Assembly: GCA_003223935.1 (NCBI GenBank)
Contig: QHXQ01000028.1
Coordinates: 19,865-83,864 of the forward strand
Direction of reading: 5' to 3'
Origin: Acidobacteriota bacterium
Lineage (GTDB): Bacteria > Acidobacteriota > Blastocatellia > Pyrinomonadales > Pyrinomonadaceae
DNA length: 64,000 nt
Shown here in pieces: positions 26,648 through 36,300 of this stretch. The stretch's first letter is position 1; each line of letters starts with the position of its first letter. Under the pieces are notes generated by a model. The model saw only the letters and a program-made list of their open reading frames with translations. It was not told the origin of the DNA and ran no database searches. A program made the position numbers and the translations under genes.

Positions 26648-27282
26648 GCATGGTCGTCGCAAACGAACTGCAAGAACAGGCGGCGCTCAACGTGCGCGAA
26701 CCGCAGCCGCAAGTCAGACGCGCGCTCATCCTCGTTGACATTCAAAACGATTTTTGTCCCGGCGGCTCGCTCGCCGTCCGCGAAGGCGATCAGATCGTGC
26801 CCATCGTCAACGAACTGCAAAAGCGTTTTGATCTGATCGTCGCCACGAAGGACTGGCATCCGCAAGGCCATTCAAGCTTCGAGACGCTCTGGCCGCCGCA
26901 TTGTGTGCAGGGCACACGCGGCGCAGAGTTTGTGCCCGCGCTCGACACCAGCCGCATCACGCGCACCTTCCTCAAAGGCACAGACATGGAGGTTGATTCC
27001 TACAGCGGCTTCTTCGACAACGAACACCGCCGCGCCACAGGTCTCGGCGACTACCTCAAAGCGCAAGGCGTCGCAGATGTCGTCATCGTCGGTCTCGCCA
27101 CCGACTACTGCGTCAAATACACCGCACTCGACGCGCTCGCGCTCGGCTTCAACACGACGGTCGTCCGCGATGCCTGTCGCGGCGTCGAAGTCAATGCGGG
27201 CGACACCGAACGCGCGCTCGCAGAGATGGCCGAGGCGGGCGCGGAGATCGTCGAGAGCCGTAAGCTGCTTGAGCAACGCTAA
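26644..27282 (+). CDS. pncA: Nicotinamidase
   Basis: 212 residues of the cysteine-hydrolase family; converts nicotinamide to nicotinate for NAD salvage. The catalytic triad is Asp32 (LVDIQNDF), Lys110 (FLKGTD) and Cys155 (ATDYCVKYTA). Metal ligands Asp69, His71 and His75 are present (DWHPQGH). HCVQGTRGAEF is typical of PncA. It is coupled to the MOSC gene by an ATGA overlap. Confidence 0.95.
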   Translation: MSMVVANELQEQAALNVREPQPQVRRALILVDIQNDFCPGGSLAVREGDQIVPIVNELQKRFDLIVATKDWHPQGHSSFETLWPPHCVQGTRGAEFVPALDTSRITRTFLKGTDMEVDSYSGFFDNEHRRATGLGDYLKAQGVADVVIVGLATDYCVKYTALDALALGFNTTVVRDACRGVEVNAGDTERALAEMAEAGAEIVESRKLLEQR

Positions 27283-27305
27283 GCTTTGCTCGTCTGTCCA
27301 CACCT

Positions 27306-28325
27306 TCACCAACGCTCTTGCAATTCAACCAGACCCGGCGGCGCGCTCGTCATACGCACGTCGAGCTTGAGACTTGTCTCGATGTAAGCCGAAGCGTTGT
27401 GCAGACGGAGCGAGAATGCCCAATCTCTATCGAAGGTGATCAGGAGCGTGTTGTCGGAATGCGGCTTGAACGCGACGGCTTGCAGTCTGGTCGGCAACGA
27501 GAGGCGCGTGATTTGAACGATGGACTTATTCACGGCCGCGTTCTGCTTACTCACGTTCGGCGTTTGACCGAGCGTGCCTGCGAATGAAAACGCCTGCACA
27601 GTCGTCGTGCGCGTGGGCATTGAGACGATCAGTTTGTAGAAGTCTTGCCGGCCGAGAAAGTATGCGACGAGTGCTGACGGCGCGTCCGTGTGTTGCCGCG
27701 CCAGTCGTTCGAGTTGTGCGGCGAGCGCGAGCAGCACGGGGCGATAGAAGCGCGCGGCCTTTTCCTGTTCGGTCAGATGCAGCGCGCTCCAGTGTGCGCC
27801 GATGGCCGACTGTCGTTCGAGTTCGGTGAAGACAGGGGCGATTGTCTCGAAGTAGGCGGCATCGCATGGGTGGTTCGTCCAGTGCTGGCAGAAGTCGAGC
27901 GTGCGGGCGAGGCGCGGGTTCTTTGCCACGTCGTTGTTATGTTTGACCGAGACGCCGAGCGTCCAACCGCGCGCGCTCTCAACGACGACATCGCGCACGT
28001 CGCCCGCCTCGCCTTGCACGTCCGCCTGTATCCGCAACGTGAAGCGTTCGTCTTGCGCGGGCGCTTGCAACACAGGTTCAAGCCGCGCAAGCAGACGCAC
28101 GCCGGCCCGTGCGCCGAGATCATATTTGGCGCGCGCCTCATCTGCGAGCGCGTCGTAGCGATGATGCGCTGTGCGCGCCGCGTCTGAATCGGTGAGCGCA
28201 GCTTGTGCGCCGCGCGTGTTGAGCGCGGCGAGCAATGCGGCGGCGACCGCATACTCCAAAGCCTTGCCGTAAGCCTGCTGCTTCTGCGCGAGCAACGCGG
28301 ACAGAAAAGTGTATGAATCGCTCAT
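27306..28325 (-). CDS. HaeIII-family type II restriction endonuclease
   Basis: 339 residues from the ATG at 28325; an upstream TTG at 28349 would add 8. The pattern matches the HaeIII family: GKALEYAVAAALLAAL near the start, IQADVQGEAGDVRDVVV (about 99-115) and LGVSVKHNNDVAKNPRL (about 123-139), which together form a PD-(D/E)xK-type core. DFCQHWTNHPCDAAYF follows. HaeIII itself cuts GGCC. No methyltransferase gene is adjacent; neighbours are pncA and a propeller gene. The ribosome binding site is weak. The target sequence and activity are inferred from family resemblance. Confidence 0.8.
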   Translation of the reverse strand: MSDSYTFLSALLAQKQQAYGKALEYAVAAALLAALNTRGAQAALTDSDAARTAHHRYDALADEARAKYDLGARAGVRLLARLEPVLQAPAQDERFTLRIQADVQGEAGDVRDVVVESARGWTLGVSVKHNNDVAKNPRLARTLDFCQHWTNHPCDAAYFETIAPVFTELERQSAIGAHWSALHLTEQEKAARFYRPVLLALAAQLERLARQHTDAPSALVAYFLGRQDFYKLIVSMPTRTTTVQAFSFAGTLGQTPNVSKQNAAVNKSIVQITRLSLPTRLQAVAFKPHSDNTLLITFDRDWAFSLRLHNASAYIETSLKLDVRMTSAPPGLVELQERW

Positions 28326-28607
28326 GCTATTAGAGGTGTGTGAGTACAACAGACCCGCGCGCTAACGCTCAGACAATTCGCATTCAATCGCAAACCGCGC
28401 CAGCCGTCAACGTCTCCTGCAACCCGCCACACCAACCGAGCGACTGTGTGTAGCCACACAGAGCGATGTGTACCCGCACACAGGCATGAGCGTTCGCGCT
28501 GCCGGCCCCTGCGCCGTACTAACGCAAGCGGGCGCTGTCTCGCGGCACGTATTCGATTGGTCAGACGCGCGCTGATAATCCACACAGCGCTCGGCGGCTG
28601 AGCCAGT
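28326..28607. other. Divergent intergenic region without a visible gene
   Basis: A 282-nt gap between the endonuclease gene and the propeller gene. It must hold divergent promoters. I see no strong sigma-70 boxes and no convincing small gene. Confidence 0.4.
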
Positions 28608-30782
28608 ATGAAAAAACTTAACCACAAAAGGCAGTTTTCGGTTTTCAGTCTTCGGTTTCCAGTTTTCAGTAAGTGCCGCCAACTGAAAACTGAAAACCGA
28701 AGACTGAAAACAGTTCTTCGCTACCGCAAACTGCTTGCTGCCCTGTCCGTCTTAATGCTCATCGGCGCATTGTTCGGCGCATGGCGCATCAAGCGCGATG
28801 CTAGTGCGCGACTTGAACGCGAGCGCGCGCGGTTGGCACGCGAGGGCTTGATCCCGTTTGAGCTAAAACCGCGCTTACCTTTGCGACGAACTGAAATTCA
28901 ACTCTGGCAAGACACACAGCACGTCCGCGCCGTCGCGCGCTTCCGCGATTCATACTTTGCTGCCACCGACGGCGGCCTACTCGAACTCTCACAGACGGGC
29001 GCGACCTTACGACACTACACGGTGCTCGACGGTCTGCCCGAAAGCGATCTGACCAGTCTCGCCGCTTGGAACGGTCGGCTGTTTATCGGCACGCGCACGC
29101 AAGGTCTCGCAGCTTTCGACGGCGAACACTTTGAACAATACCATTGGCCGGATCGCAAACCACAAGCAATCACTACGCTCGACACAGACGACGGGCGCTT
29201 GCTCATCGGCACGTTCGCGGGCGGCCTTGTTGAGTTCGACGGCCGGCAATTCAGAGAGCGCAACGCGAGCGCGGATGCGAAACGTCTGCCCGCGATCAAC
29301 TGTCTCGCGCGTGATGGCGCGCGGCTCTACGTCGGTACGTTCGCCGACGGCCTGTGGCTCAATGAAGCCGGTCGTTGGCTGCACTTCACCACCGAACAGG
29401 GCTTGCCCTCGAACCGCGTCGTCGGCATCGTCGCAGATGATGAGCGCCTGTTCGTCGCTACCGATTTCGGTCTCGCACTTGCGCCGGTCAATAGTCTATT
29501 GAGTGCGCAGCAGACGCAGGCGCAAGTTTTCCAAACTATCGCCACGCTGCCGTCGCTCGCCAGCGCACAACGCTTCGGTCAGCAAATCCTACTTTGCACG
29601 GACGATGGGCAACTGTTCGCGCTCAACACAGACGACCGACGCGGGCCGCGCCTAACATCGCTCGCGTGGCGCGGCGCGCAAGATCAATCGGTGTCATTAA
29701 CCGATTGCCGTCTGCTCGCGCTCGACGATGAACTCTGGTTACTTACAAGCGCTGGCATACGCCGCACGCACGCCAGCGCGTCGGGTGCAGACTCTGATTC
29801 AGTCAACGCAGCCCGCGCTGGTTTCAAACTCGCGCCCTTCATTCAGCCGAACACGCCGCGCACGCTGGCGAGCAACGCAGTCGCCGCACTCGCGCTCGAC
29901 GGCGCGGGTCGGCTCTGGGCCGGCAGTTTTCGCGATGGCGTAGCGTTGCTTACAACAGACGGGCGCATGCTCACGCAAATCCAGACGGAGACCGCGCGCG
30001 AGATCAACGCGCTCGTCGTTGAGCCGAACACGAACGCGCTGCTCGCCGCCACCTCGCAAGGTCTCGTGCGCTTCGATGCGAGCTTGCATGCGACGCGCAC
30101 GACTGCAACAGATGGTCTGTTGAGTAACGCGATTACGCATGTCGCGCTCTTGCCGTCGCAGCCCGCGCAGGGGAGTGAAGCGCAGACAGCAGCAATCGGC
30201 GTGGCGCATCACGCGCAGTCTGCGGCATTGGTCTGCGCGACGAGTCGCGGTCTCAGTCTCAACATGCAGGGGCGTTGGCGCGGGCTGACGACGGTGCAGG
30301 GCCTACCGAACAACAGTCTCTACGCGCTGCTCGCGCACGGGCGCACGCTCTATGTCGGCACGCTCGGCGGTCTCGCCCAAGTCGAAACCGGGCGTGTCGT
30401 GCGCGTCTTCACGGACGCCAATTCAAAGTTGACGCACAACTGGGTGACGGCGCTCGCGTCTGCGGGCGAGCGCATCTTCGTCGGCACATATGGCGGCGGC
30501 GTGTTTGAACTGATGCCGTCGGGCGAGTTGCAACCGTTCGCGCACGAGACGGGCGCGCTCGTCGTCAACCCGAACGCCCTGTGGAGCGATGGCGCGCGGC
30601 TCTACGCAGGCACGCTCGATGGTGCGTGGGTCTTCGACCTGCGCGCGCAGCGTTGGACGCATCTGCAAGCTGAACTGCCTGCACCGACCGTGCTCAGCGT
30701 CACGGGCGATGAACGTTTCGTTTACTTCGGCACAACCAACGGCATCGCACGCATTGAGATGAGTTACTTCAAACAGCCATGA
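28608..30782 (+). CDS. Membrane-anchored beta-propeller protein
   Basis: 724 residues. The first 38 are encoded largely by a palindromic repeat. A membrane segment follows at about 43-62 (KLLAALSVLMLIGALFGAW). The rest is built from propeller blades of the two-component-regulator type (GLPESDLTSLAAWNGRLFIG, LYVGTFADGLWL, LWAGSFRDGVALL, GLPNNSLYALLAHGRTLYVG, IFVGTYGGGVFEL). No kinase or DNA-binding domain is attached, so it is a stand-alone ligand-binding or scaffold propeller facing the periplasm. Its stop overlaps the next ATG by 4 nt. It is first of a five-gene unit. Confidence 0.8.
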   Translation: MKKLNHKRQFSVFSLRFPVFSKCRQLKTENRRLKTVLRYRKLLAALSVLMLIGALFGAWRIKRDASARLERERARLAREGLIPFELKPRLPLRRTEIQLWQDTQHVRAVARFRDSYFAATDGGLLELSQTGATLRHYTVLDGLPESDLTSLAAWNGRLFIGTRTQGLAAFDGEHFEQYHWPDRKPQAITTLDTDDGRLLIGTFAGGLVEFDGRQFRERNASADAKRLPAINCLARDGARLYVGTFADGLWLNEAGRWLHFTTEQGLPSNRVVGIVADDERLFVATDFGLALAPVNSLLSAQQTQAQVFQTIATLPSLASAQRFGQQILLCTDDGQLFALNTDDRRGPRLTSLAWRGAQDQSVSLTDCRLLALDDELWLLTSAGIRRTHASASGADSDSVNAARAGFKLAPFIQPNTPRTLASNAVAALALDGAGRLWAGSFRDGVALLTTDGRMLTQIQTETAREINALVVEPNTNALLAATSQGLVRFDASLHATRTTATDGLLSNAITHVALLPSQPAQGSEAQTAAIGVAHHAQSAALVCATSRGLSLNMQGRWRGLTTVQGLPNNSLYALLAHGRTLYVGTLGGLAQVETGRVVRVFTDANSKLTHNWVTALASAGERIFVGTYGGGVFELMPSGELQPFAHETGALVVNPNALWSDGARLYAGTLDGAWVFDLRAQRWTHLQAELPAPTVLSVTGDERFVYFGTTNGIARIEMSYFKQP
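28641..28711. repeat. TTTTCAG heptamer inverted repeat in a gene start
   Basis: Arms 28641-28670 and 28682-28711 are reverse complements at 29 of 30 positions around an 11-nt loop. Each arm is made of 7-nt units related to TTTTCAG (TTTTCAG, TCTTCGG, TTTCCAG). It lies inside the coding region for residues 12-35 of the propeller protein, before its membrane segment. Confidence 0.85.
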
Positions 30783-33376
30783 AGAGATGTGCCGACGAGC
30801 AACACACGAGCGGGCGCGCAGACGAAAAAGAGATGAACCACGAAATCACACGAACCGGCACGAAGCACAGACGAAGAACGGAGCGATCTTTTTTGTTTCG
30901 TGCTGGTGCTCATCTTTCGTTTCGTGTCGCGTCGTGTGGTTTCGTGGTTGCTTTTTTCTGGCTCGCACTCGTCTGTCCGTTGCGTCAAAGCTCCGCGCAA
31001 TCGGGTGTGCTCGTGCCTTCGTCGCGCACGGACAAGCCGGATGAGCGACTGCTGTCGTTGCAGGTGATGAACGTTGATGTGCTGATTGACAATCAACATG
31101 CGCGCGTGCGCGTCCGGCAAATCTTCGACAATCACACGGCGCAGGCGCTTGAAGGCAAGTACCTGTTCGCGCTCCCGCCCGCCGCTTCGATCTCAGATTT
31201 CGCCGTCTGGGATGCAGACACGCGCATCCCCGGCGTGATGCTTGAGAAGCGCCGCGCCAACGCCATCTACAGTCAACTCAAACAACCGCAGATCGATCCC
31301 GGTCTGTTGCAGCAGGATGATGAACACGAGGGCCGCGCCGCTTTCAACGCGAAGGTCTGGCCCATTCCGGCTTACGGCACGAAGCGCGTCGAGATGGAGT
31401 ACACGGAGATGCTGCCGGTCGAGGGCTTGAGTTCACATTTCACCTTTCCGTTGAAACCATCATTCGGCGATCCGCAACACGTCGGCGAGTTCAGCCTGCA
31501 CCTGCACGTCTTGAACGATTACCCGTTCGCGCCCATCACGCAAACAGCGCAGGCTTACTCGCTCAACGTGACGACGACGAGCGCGCACGAGTTTGAGGCC
31601 GAGTTTCAAGCGCGCGACATCGAACTCAAAGAAGATTTCTCGTTCGACTATCGCATTGACACGGACGCGAGCGCGCTCTCGTTTATCGCCTATCGCGCGC
31701 CCGAACAGATCAGCGCCTACGACTTACGCGATCCGGCTCTCGCCGCGCGCAACCCCGACGGCTACTTCGCCGCCCGCGCCATCTTCAACGAACAGCACGC
31801 GCGGTTTAATAACGAGCGACCGGCCGGCGAGCAATCAACACCACATCAAACGCGCCATCTGATCATCCTCTTCGACACGTCGCTCTCGATGTACGGCGAC
31901 AAACTCGCGCGCGCGGTTGAGGCGCTCGATTACTTCCTGCACAGCTTGACCCCGCAAGACAGTTTCAATCTCGTCCTCTTCAACGAAGACGCAAGCACCT
32001 TTGCGCCGTCGCCCGTCAACGCGACGCCGGAGCAGGTCGAGCAAGCGTTGGCCTTTGTCAAAGGCTCGCTGCTCGGCGGCGGCACAGACTTGCGCAAGGC
32101 GCTGACGAAAGGACTTGAGCTTGCGGCCACACTGCCCGCAGGCGAACGCAGCCTCGTCCTCATCTCCGACGCCAACCCGACGCTCGGCACGACGAATATC
32201 AAACAGATCATGCAGCTATTCGACAATGAAGAGAAGTCGGGCGGACGACGCAGAGGCGCACAAGATAACAACAGAAATGAACGAGCCGACGCGCCCGCGC
32301 CGTTGCGCGTCTTCGCCTTCGCATTGGGGCGCGATGCGAATCAGACGTTATTGGAAACGCTCGCACAAAAGACGCACGGCTACTTCGCCAGCGCGCGCGA
32401 GACCGAAGACGTCACGACGCAGTTGCAACTCTTCTTCGCCAAAGTCGGCGTGCCTTCAATCGAGGGCCTGCACTTCACGGCGACGGATCAAGCAAACTTC
32501 TATCAAATCTATGCTACGCCCGAAGCGCACAGCTTCGATGGCTCAAGCGTCGCCTTCGTCGGTCGTTATAAAAAGCCTGAGCCGCAAACAAGCGTGAGCG
32601 TCGAAGGGCAATACAGCACGACAGCGATCAATCTCGCGCGCGCAGTCGCGCTGCCCGAATTCGACGACACACACGAGCATCTGCCGCGCGTGTGGGCGCG
32701 CGCGCGCGTTGATGCGCTCTTGCGCGAGATGGATTTGAACGGCGAGCGCGAAGACTACATCGCAGAGATCATTCGCCTCGCGCAGAAATATAAGTTCGTC
32801 ACGCCGTACACGGCTTTTCTCGCTGCGCCGCGCGCGCTCTTGCGCCCGCGTCTGATCCAACCGGGCGATCCGGTCTTGCGCGTCAAGACTGATGAATCAA
32901 TCAAGTCTGTCTTCGCCGTGCTGCCGTTTGGCGAGACGCTGCCCTTGAAGTTTCTCGCCGATGAAGGCGTCTGGGAGGTGCGCTTCCTCGCGCCCGCTTG
33001 GTTGCCCGACGGCGCGTATCGTTGCCGTCTGCTGCTTACGGACAGAGACGGGCATGGGCTTCAAGAAGAGAAAAGTTTTGTGGTTGACAGTCACGCGCCG
33101 AAGTTGCGCGTGAGCGTGCCGGCAGAGACTGTGCGCGCGGGCGATGAGTTGCCCGTGCGCGTTGCGGCAGACAGCGACACTGTGCGGCTCGTGGCGAAAT
33201 TTTACGGCGCGCAGCCCGTGCAACTTTACTGGTCGGACAAAGAGCAGGCGAACACGGGTCGCTTGCGCATACCTGCGACGCTCGCCGCCGGTCAATACGT
33301 GTTGACCGTGACGGCTGAAGACTTCGCGCATAACCAGTCGAGCGCAGAGGTGCGACTCGAAGTGATTGGAAGATGA
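30779..33376 (+). CDS. VIT and VWA domain membrane protein
   Basis: 865 residues. Residues 1-53 are a basic leader coded partly by a palindrome. A membrane segment lies at 54-66 (VVAFFWLALV). A VIT domain spans about 90-215 (VDVLIDNQHARVRVRQIFDN; LPPAASISDFAVW). A VWA domain spans about 360-540 with an intact MIDAS (DTSLSM, GGGTDL). Beta-rich domains follow to the end. This resembles inter-alpha-trypsin-inhibitor heavy chains and bacterial VIT-VWA proteins, which bind ligands through a metal site. Both ends overlap neighbours by 4 nt, so it is translationally coupled within the unit. Confidence 0.9.
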   Translation: MKRCADEQHTSGRADEKEMNHEITRTGTKHRRRTERSFLFRAGAHLSFRVASCGFVVAFFWLALVCPLRQSSAQSGVLVPSSRTDKPDERLLSLQVMNVDVLIDNQHARVRVRQIFDNHTAQALEGKYLFALPPAASISDFAVWDADTRIPGVMLEKRRANAIYSQLKQPQIDPGLLQQDDEHEGRAAFNAKVWPIPAYGTKRVEMEYTEMLPVEGLSSHFTFPLKPSFGDPQHVGEFSLHLHVLNDYPFAPITQTAQAYSLNVTTTSAHEFEAEFQARDIELKEDFSFDYRIDTDASALSFIAYRAPEQISAYDLRDPALAARNPDGYFAARAIFNEQHARFNNERPAGEQSTPHQTRHLIILFDTSLSMYGDKLARAVEALDYFLHSLTPQDSFNLVLFNEDASTFAPSPVNATPEQVEQALAFVKGSLLGGGTDLRKALTKGLELAATLPAGERSLVLISDANPTLGTTNIKQIMQLFDNEEKSGGRRRGAQDNNRNERADAPAPLRVFAFALGRDANQTLLETLAQKTHGYFASARETEDVTTQLQLFFAKVGVPSIEGLHFTATDQANFYQIYATPEAHSFDGSSVAFVGRYKKPEPQTSVSVEGQYSTTAINLARAVALPEFDDTHEHLPRVWARARVDALLREMDLNGEREDYIAEIIRLAQKYKFVTPYTAFLAAPRALLRPRLIQPGDPVLRVKTDESIKSVFAVLPFGETLPLKFLADEGVWEVRFLAPAWLPDGAYRCRLLLTDRDGHGLQEEKSFVVDSHAPKLRVSVPAETVRAGDELPVRVAADSDTVRLVAKFYGAQPVQLYWSDKEQANTGRLRIPATLAAGQYVLTVTAEDFAHNQSSAEVRLEVIGR
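30836..30949. repeat. CACGAA-type inverted repeat in a gene start
   Basis: Arms 30836-30864 (AACCACGAAATCACACGAAC...) and 30921-30949 match as reverse complements at about 25 of 29 positions. The left arm recurs with a period near 10 nt around CACGAA. It encodes parts of the N-terminal leader of the VIT-VWA protein (residues 20-29 and 48-57). Confidence 0.75.
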
Positions 33377-36300
33377 AGCAAGAAATCTCACGCAAAGGCG
33401 CAAAGGCGCGGGAGCGGACGCGAGGGAGAAACGCAGGAGACGGCGTTGCGTCCGGCTTGGCGTCCTTGCGTCTTTGCGTGAGGCTTCCGTTGTTGCGCTG
33501 GTTCGCGTTGACCTGTCTGCTTGCCTACATCACGCTCGCGATCATCCATCCACACGCGCAAGCCGCGAAAGGCGAAGCAACACGTGCGCAAGATGGACAG
33601 GCGCTCATCGAGTCGGCGCTGTTCACGCGCGTCGAGTTCTTCGGCGCGCAGGCGCTTGTGCCGTACCCAACAGCGGAAGCGCGCAACCGGCTCGCCGCCG
33701 TGCAGGCGCAGCACGCGGCCGAGCCGGAAATCTATTTGCAGCTTGCACAACTCGACGAACAACTCGGTCGCGCAGACGAAGCCGCGCGCGAACTCGAACG
33801 CTACGCCGCGCTCAAACACGACGCCGCGCCCGCGCTCGAACAACTCGCCTCGTTCTACGAACGCCGCGCAGACTTCGCGCAGGAAGCCGCGACGCTTGAG
33901 CGTCTGCTTGCGCGCGCACCGGCAGACGCGCGTGCCGGTCTGATGCAGCGTCTGATCGAGTTGGCGCGCGTCCAGCAACTTCCCAAATACCTCACACCTG
34001 CCTTCTACGAACAGGTGATCGCGCAAGACCCGACCGCCTACGCGATCATCGAACAGTACATTGACAAACTGGCCGAACAGAAAGCTTACGCGGCGGCGCT
34101 CAAAGTCTTGCGCGCGCACAAGGCGCAGTTTCCCGAACGCGCGCCGCAACTCGTCGAGAAAGAAGCGACGCTGCTTGATTCGCTTGGGCGTGCGCGCCAG
34201 GCTGAGCAAGTTTATGAAGTTGCCTTCGATCCGTTCTGGCCCGACGAACTGTCCGATAGCTTCTACGAGTTTCTGAAAAGTCACGACCGCTATCGCGCGT
34301 ACAGTCGTGAGTTGCGCGCACGCTTCCAACGCGACCCGTCGGACTACGACACGGCCGTGCGGCTCGTCCATTTCGGCAAGTATGACGGTGAATCAGACCC
34401 AAGTATCTTCGTCCAACTTGAAAAGGCGCGCGCCGCACACGGCCACAAGTGGCAGCCTGAAGAACTGGCGACCATCGCGCGGCTGTTGCTCGCAGAAGGC
34501 TATGAGGATGCGGCGGCGCGTTTTCTCTACACGCTCTATCTGCAAGGCGGTTTGAAGCCGGGCGGCGAGTTGCGCGCCAAAGTGCTCTATCAACTCTTCG
34601 CGTTGCTCACGGATGCAAACGATCAGAGGTTGGCGCTGACGAACGGCGATCTGAAGTTCTATCAAGACATCGCCACAAGCGATCCGCATCCGGGCATCAT
34701 GGGCGGCATCCTCTCGCTGCTCTTCTCCGACACAAGCCCGCGCTTCGAGTTGGATAGAGAAGAGCGGGACGCAGTCAAGTATTTCAATCGCGCCGCCGCC
34801 TATCACATCTTCAACGCTTATAAACAAGAGTATCCGACCGCGCCGGAACTAGCGCAGATGTATCTGGACATCGTGCGCCTCTATACGGCGACAGGTGAGC
34901 CAGAAGTCGCCGCCAACACGCTCGCGGAGTTTGAACAACGCTACGCAGACGCGCCGCAGTTTCCCGAAGTCGTGTTGAAGCTCGCTGATTGCTACATCAC
35001 GCTTGAGCAGTACGACAAGGAGCGCGCCTTGTATCCGCGCATCCTCGACTACTTGGCCGCGCACAGGCGCGCAGGTGTCCCGCTCGTGCCCGACGCGCGA
35101 CAAGCGCAGGCCGCGACGGATGAAGCTAATCAAACGCGGACGATCAACGCTTACGATGAGCCGACCGCGACGAAGCCCACGCCGATCAGTTATCCGCCCG
35201 ATTCAAATCCCGGCGTAGAGATTCCGGGCGCGGGGCGGACGACGAACGAAAATTACTACTACGACCGGCCACAGTATCAGGATCACTTGGACGTGCCGAC
35301 CGCGCGCTGGCGCACACGCACGGACGAGCGCGTGCGCACGGTGACGTATGCGCAGGTGCTCGAACGCTACGTCGCTTCGCTGGCGCGCGAGGAGCGCACA
35401 GAAGAGATACTTGCGCTCTACAGCGCCGAGATCAAGAAGCACACGGACGAGGCTGGCTTGTACGAACAGATGTTGCAGTGGTTGGGTCAGACCAAGCTGG
35501 TTGACGAACAGTTGCGCGTCTATCAAGCGGCGCTCAAACAGTTCCCCGGCACCGTCTGGCGTGACCGCATGGCGCGTTGGTTTCTGCGGCAACAGCGCAA
35601 ACAAGACTTTGAAAAATTCTCGCGTGAACTGCTTGCGCAGATGAACGACCAAGAGGTTGAAACTTATCTGAGTCAGTTCATCGCACAGGACGCGAGCGCC
35701 AATGCGAAAAGCTTCGAGGCGCAACTCTATCTCGGTCTCTACAGTCTCGCGCACGAGCGTTTCCCGCACGACATGAGTTTCGTGCAAGGCTTGTTGCGCT
35801 TCTACAGCGCGCACGAACGCTGGGCTGAATGGCGCGCGCTGATGGCGGAATACTATTTCACGTCGCGCGAGATCAGAGGACAGTTCTTGAGTTATCTCTC
35901 CGAGCATCGCGAGTTGCGCGCGCGGCTCGACGAAGCGCGTGAGCGTTGCCGCGCGCAGGCTGAATCTGATCCGGGCGCGCTTCAGTCGCTCCCGTATAAA
36001 CTCTTTCGCGCCGACGCAGCCGCGTGGCTCTCGAACTACGAAGAGGCGATTGACGCTTATCGTGAATTGAACCGGCTCTATCCGAACACGCCTGAATACT
36101 CCGAACGCCTCGTCGCTTTCACGCGCTCGCTCGGCCAGCACAATCGCAAGTTCTTGGAAGAGGCTGCATCGGCCGCACACGCGCTGGCCGATAACGTCCC
36201 TTCATCATCCGCCTATCGTACACGCGCCGGTGAGATTCAAGCAGAGCTTGGCGATTACGAGCGCGCGCGCGGCGAGTGGGAACAACTCATCGCACTCGGT

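Noticed and set aside
27306..28607. A complete restriction-modification system
   Set aside because: No methyltransferase motif is found in either neighbour; only the endonuclease is present.
28608..33482. CRISPR arrays or tandem-repeat minisatellites
   Set aside because: The repeats are short inverted pairs with one spacer each. There is no series of unique spacers, and no cas gene is present.
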